Below are positions 63,200-64,000 of a stretch of 64,000 nucleotides of DNA, one piece after another (the first letter of the stretch is position 1; the number at the start of each line of letters is the position of its first letter). The DNA is from CAWDXG01 sp963822115 (GTDB lineage: Bacteria; Myxococcota_A; Polyangia; Polyangiales; Polyangiaceae): positions 124,001 through 188,000 of the forward strand of contig CAWGGM010000018.1 of assembly GCA_963822115.1 (NCBI GenBank), read 5' to 3'. A program made the position numbers and the translations under genes. The notes beneath the pieces were generated by a model. The model ran no database searches and was not told the DNA's origin. It saw only the letters and a program-made list of their open reading frames with translations.

Positions 63200-63652
63200 G
63201 GGTCCTCCCGGTGCGTCAGCAGGGGGCCTCGGAGCCAGCGCCTGGCTCGAAGCGGTCGAAGATGCGTTTCTGGAATACAGGCTACAGAGGCGGAAGGTTG
63301 CTCTCCTCGATGCGGAGTCCGCGCGGGTGCTCGAGCAGCGAGGCCCACCGCAGCATGCGAGTAGCGTGATTTCTTTGAAAATGGCGCGATGCGCATGACC
63401 CCAGGACGTCCCCGTTCACCTCCCGTGCGTCTGCAGGGAGCCGAAATCCCTCGCTCGACCAGACCAGACGCTGCCGGCCCGGCGTAGCGCGGGCGCGCCC
63501 TGCCTATTGCGGACACGTCCTGGCGTGCCGGTACGGAGCGGCTCTATCCTGTCGCGCAGACGATTGGGTCGCGGACCGCGCCTGTCAACGTCGGGGCTGT
63601 CAGGGGTCGCGTGCCAACACGCCACGACGCCCCGGTGCAGGGCCGCTGGTCT
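63200..63652. other. Intergenic region upstream of xfp
   Basis: The 453 bp between xfp and the hydrolase at the window end show no convincing gene. Only weak overlapping ORFs without ribosome sites occur. They contain a 7-bp inverted repeat at 63232-63248 and an AT-richer patch (TTTCTTTGAAAATGG, near 63371). Confidence 0.55.
63232..63248. repeat. 7-bp inverted repeat upstream of xfp
   Basis: GAGCCAG-cgc-CTGGCTC is a perfect inverted repeat 33 bp upstream of the xfp start, close enough to be an operator. Confidence 0.4.
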
Positions 63653-64000
63653 CTACTTCGTCTGCAGCTGGATCTGCCCCGTCTTGACGTAGCGCTGCTG
63701 GGCGATCGGGCCGGTGAGGTAGGCGTCGTAGGCGGCGTTGGCGCGCAGGTAGCGCTCGAAGAACGCGACCGTATACGAATACGCGATACCGATCACCTGC
63801 GCGTGCGGCGCCGTCGCCTGCTTGCAGAAGCTGCACGTCAGCCCGCAGCTCGACGGGTCATCGAGGAAGCTCATGTGGTTGGCGCCGTTCAGCGTTACCT
63901 CGATGCTCGGCGCCGCGGCGCTGGCGAAGAACGTCTGGTAGTTGTCCGCTTTGGGCGCGCACGCCTGTCCGCCGGCGCCGGCAGTCGAGTCGGTGAGCTC
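63653..64000 (-). CDS. Alpha/beta-hydrolase (chlorophyllase/cutinase-like), N-terminal part outside window
   Basis: An open minus-strand frame enters at the right edge and stops at 63653, leaving the last 115 residues. The catalytic His is visible in LNGANHMSFLDDPSSCGLTC, a pattern of chlorophyllase/dienelactone-hydrolase-like secreted esterases; the preceding ACAPKADNYQTFFASAAAPS resembles their cap of Cys-containing loops. The end, GPIAQQRYVKTGQIQLQTK, has no anchor. The Ser and Asp of the triad lie beyond 64000. Start and export signal cannot be judged. Confidence 0.7.
   Translation of the reverse strand, partial: ELTDSTAGAGGQACAPKADNYQTFFASAAAPSIEVTLNGANHMSFLDDPSSCGLTCSFCKQATAPHAQVIGIAYSYTVAFFERYLRANAAYDAYLTGPIAQQRYVKTGQIQLQTK

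Noticed and set aside
63147..63398. Plus-strand 83-residue ORF near the xfp start
   Set aside because: It begins inside xfp on the opposite strand, has no ribosome site and no recognisable domain.

Overview
The window is high-GC, densely coded DNA without rRNA, tRNA, CRISPR or insertion sequences. It most likely comes from a myxobacterial chromosome (Myxococcota, Polyangiales-like). Support for this is the set of lipoproteins with Gly/Ser-rich linkers and Cys-rich repeats, a eukaryote-type Ser/Thr kinase fused to a hydrolase, two TolQ-TolR-TolR motor cassettes, and many small lineage-specific proteins. The taxon is inferred from gene style; no marker gene was compared.

Layout. 1-2.5 kb: a three-gene minus-strand operon ending in a cut-off esterase. 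2.6-6.7 kb: a lipoprotein, then Xaa-Pro aminopeptidase followed by three coupled envelope genes. 6.75-9.6 kb: a divergent Lgt, a lipid kinase and a two-RRM RNA-binding protein. 9.9-15.5 kb: a complete elongasome operon, mreB-mreC-mreD-mrdA-rodA. 16.3-21.8 kb: a SWIM/SNF2 helicase and a membrane pyrophosphatase homologue that has lost catalytic residues. 22-27.7 kb: two divergent TolQ-TolR-TolR units. 27.6-38.5 kb: 5-oxoprolinase, a GYF-like protein and an ethylmalonyl-CoA (EMC) pathway block (mch, mcd and a CitE/Mcl2-type gene on minus; an Mcl1-type gene and ccr on plus). 38.9-41.1 kb: a tandem array of Cys-rich lipoproteins, the last broken by a stop. 41.1-45.3 kb: clpA-clpS, a zinc-ribbon protein and a DUF2239 gene with a striking promoter/operator. 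45.3-49.1 kb: an aldo/keto reductase, a kinase-hydrolase fusion and a lipoprotein. 49.2-52.1 kb: ethylmalonyl-CoA mutase and its MeaB chaperone. 52.2-55.2 kb: a lipoprotein, a small basic protein, DedA and a beta-barrel candidate. 55.4-57.5 kb: archease-RtcB and a small membrane protein. 57.5-59.3 kb: B12-dependent ribonucleotide reductase. 59.6-63.2 kb: acetate kinase and phosphoketolase. 63.65-64 kb: a cut-off alpha/beta hydrolase.

How it fits together. The EMC genes (ccr, ecm, mcd, mch, mcl1, possibly mcl2, plus meaB) cover nearly all pathway-specific steps that turn acetyl-CoA into glyoxylate and propionyl-CoA, so glyoxylate-bypass-free acetate assimilation is likely. The ethylmalonyl-CoA epimerase and the upstream acetoacetyl-CoA enzymes are not in the window. 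Phosphoketolase plus acetate kinase would produce acetyl-phosphate and acetate/ATP from sugar phosphates, which could feed the same C2 pool. Most of the rest serves the cell envelope: elongasome, lipoprotein lipidation, TolQR motors and lipoproteins.

All identifications were made by reading motifs and comparing with remembered family members. No database search was run.
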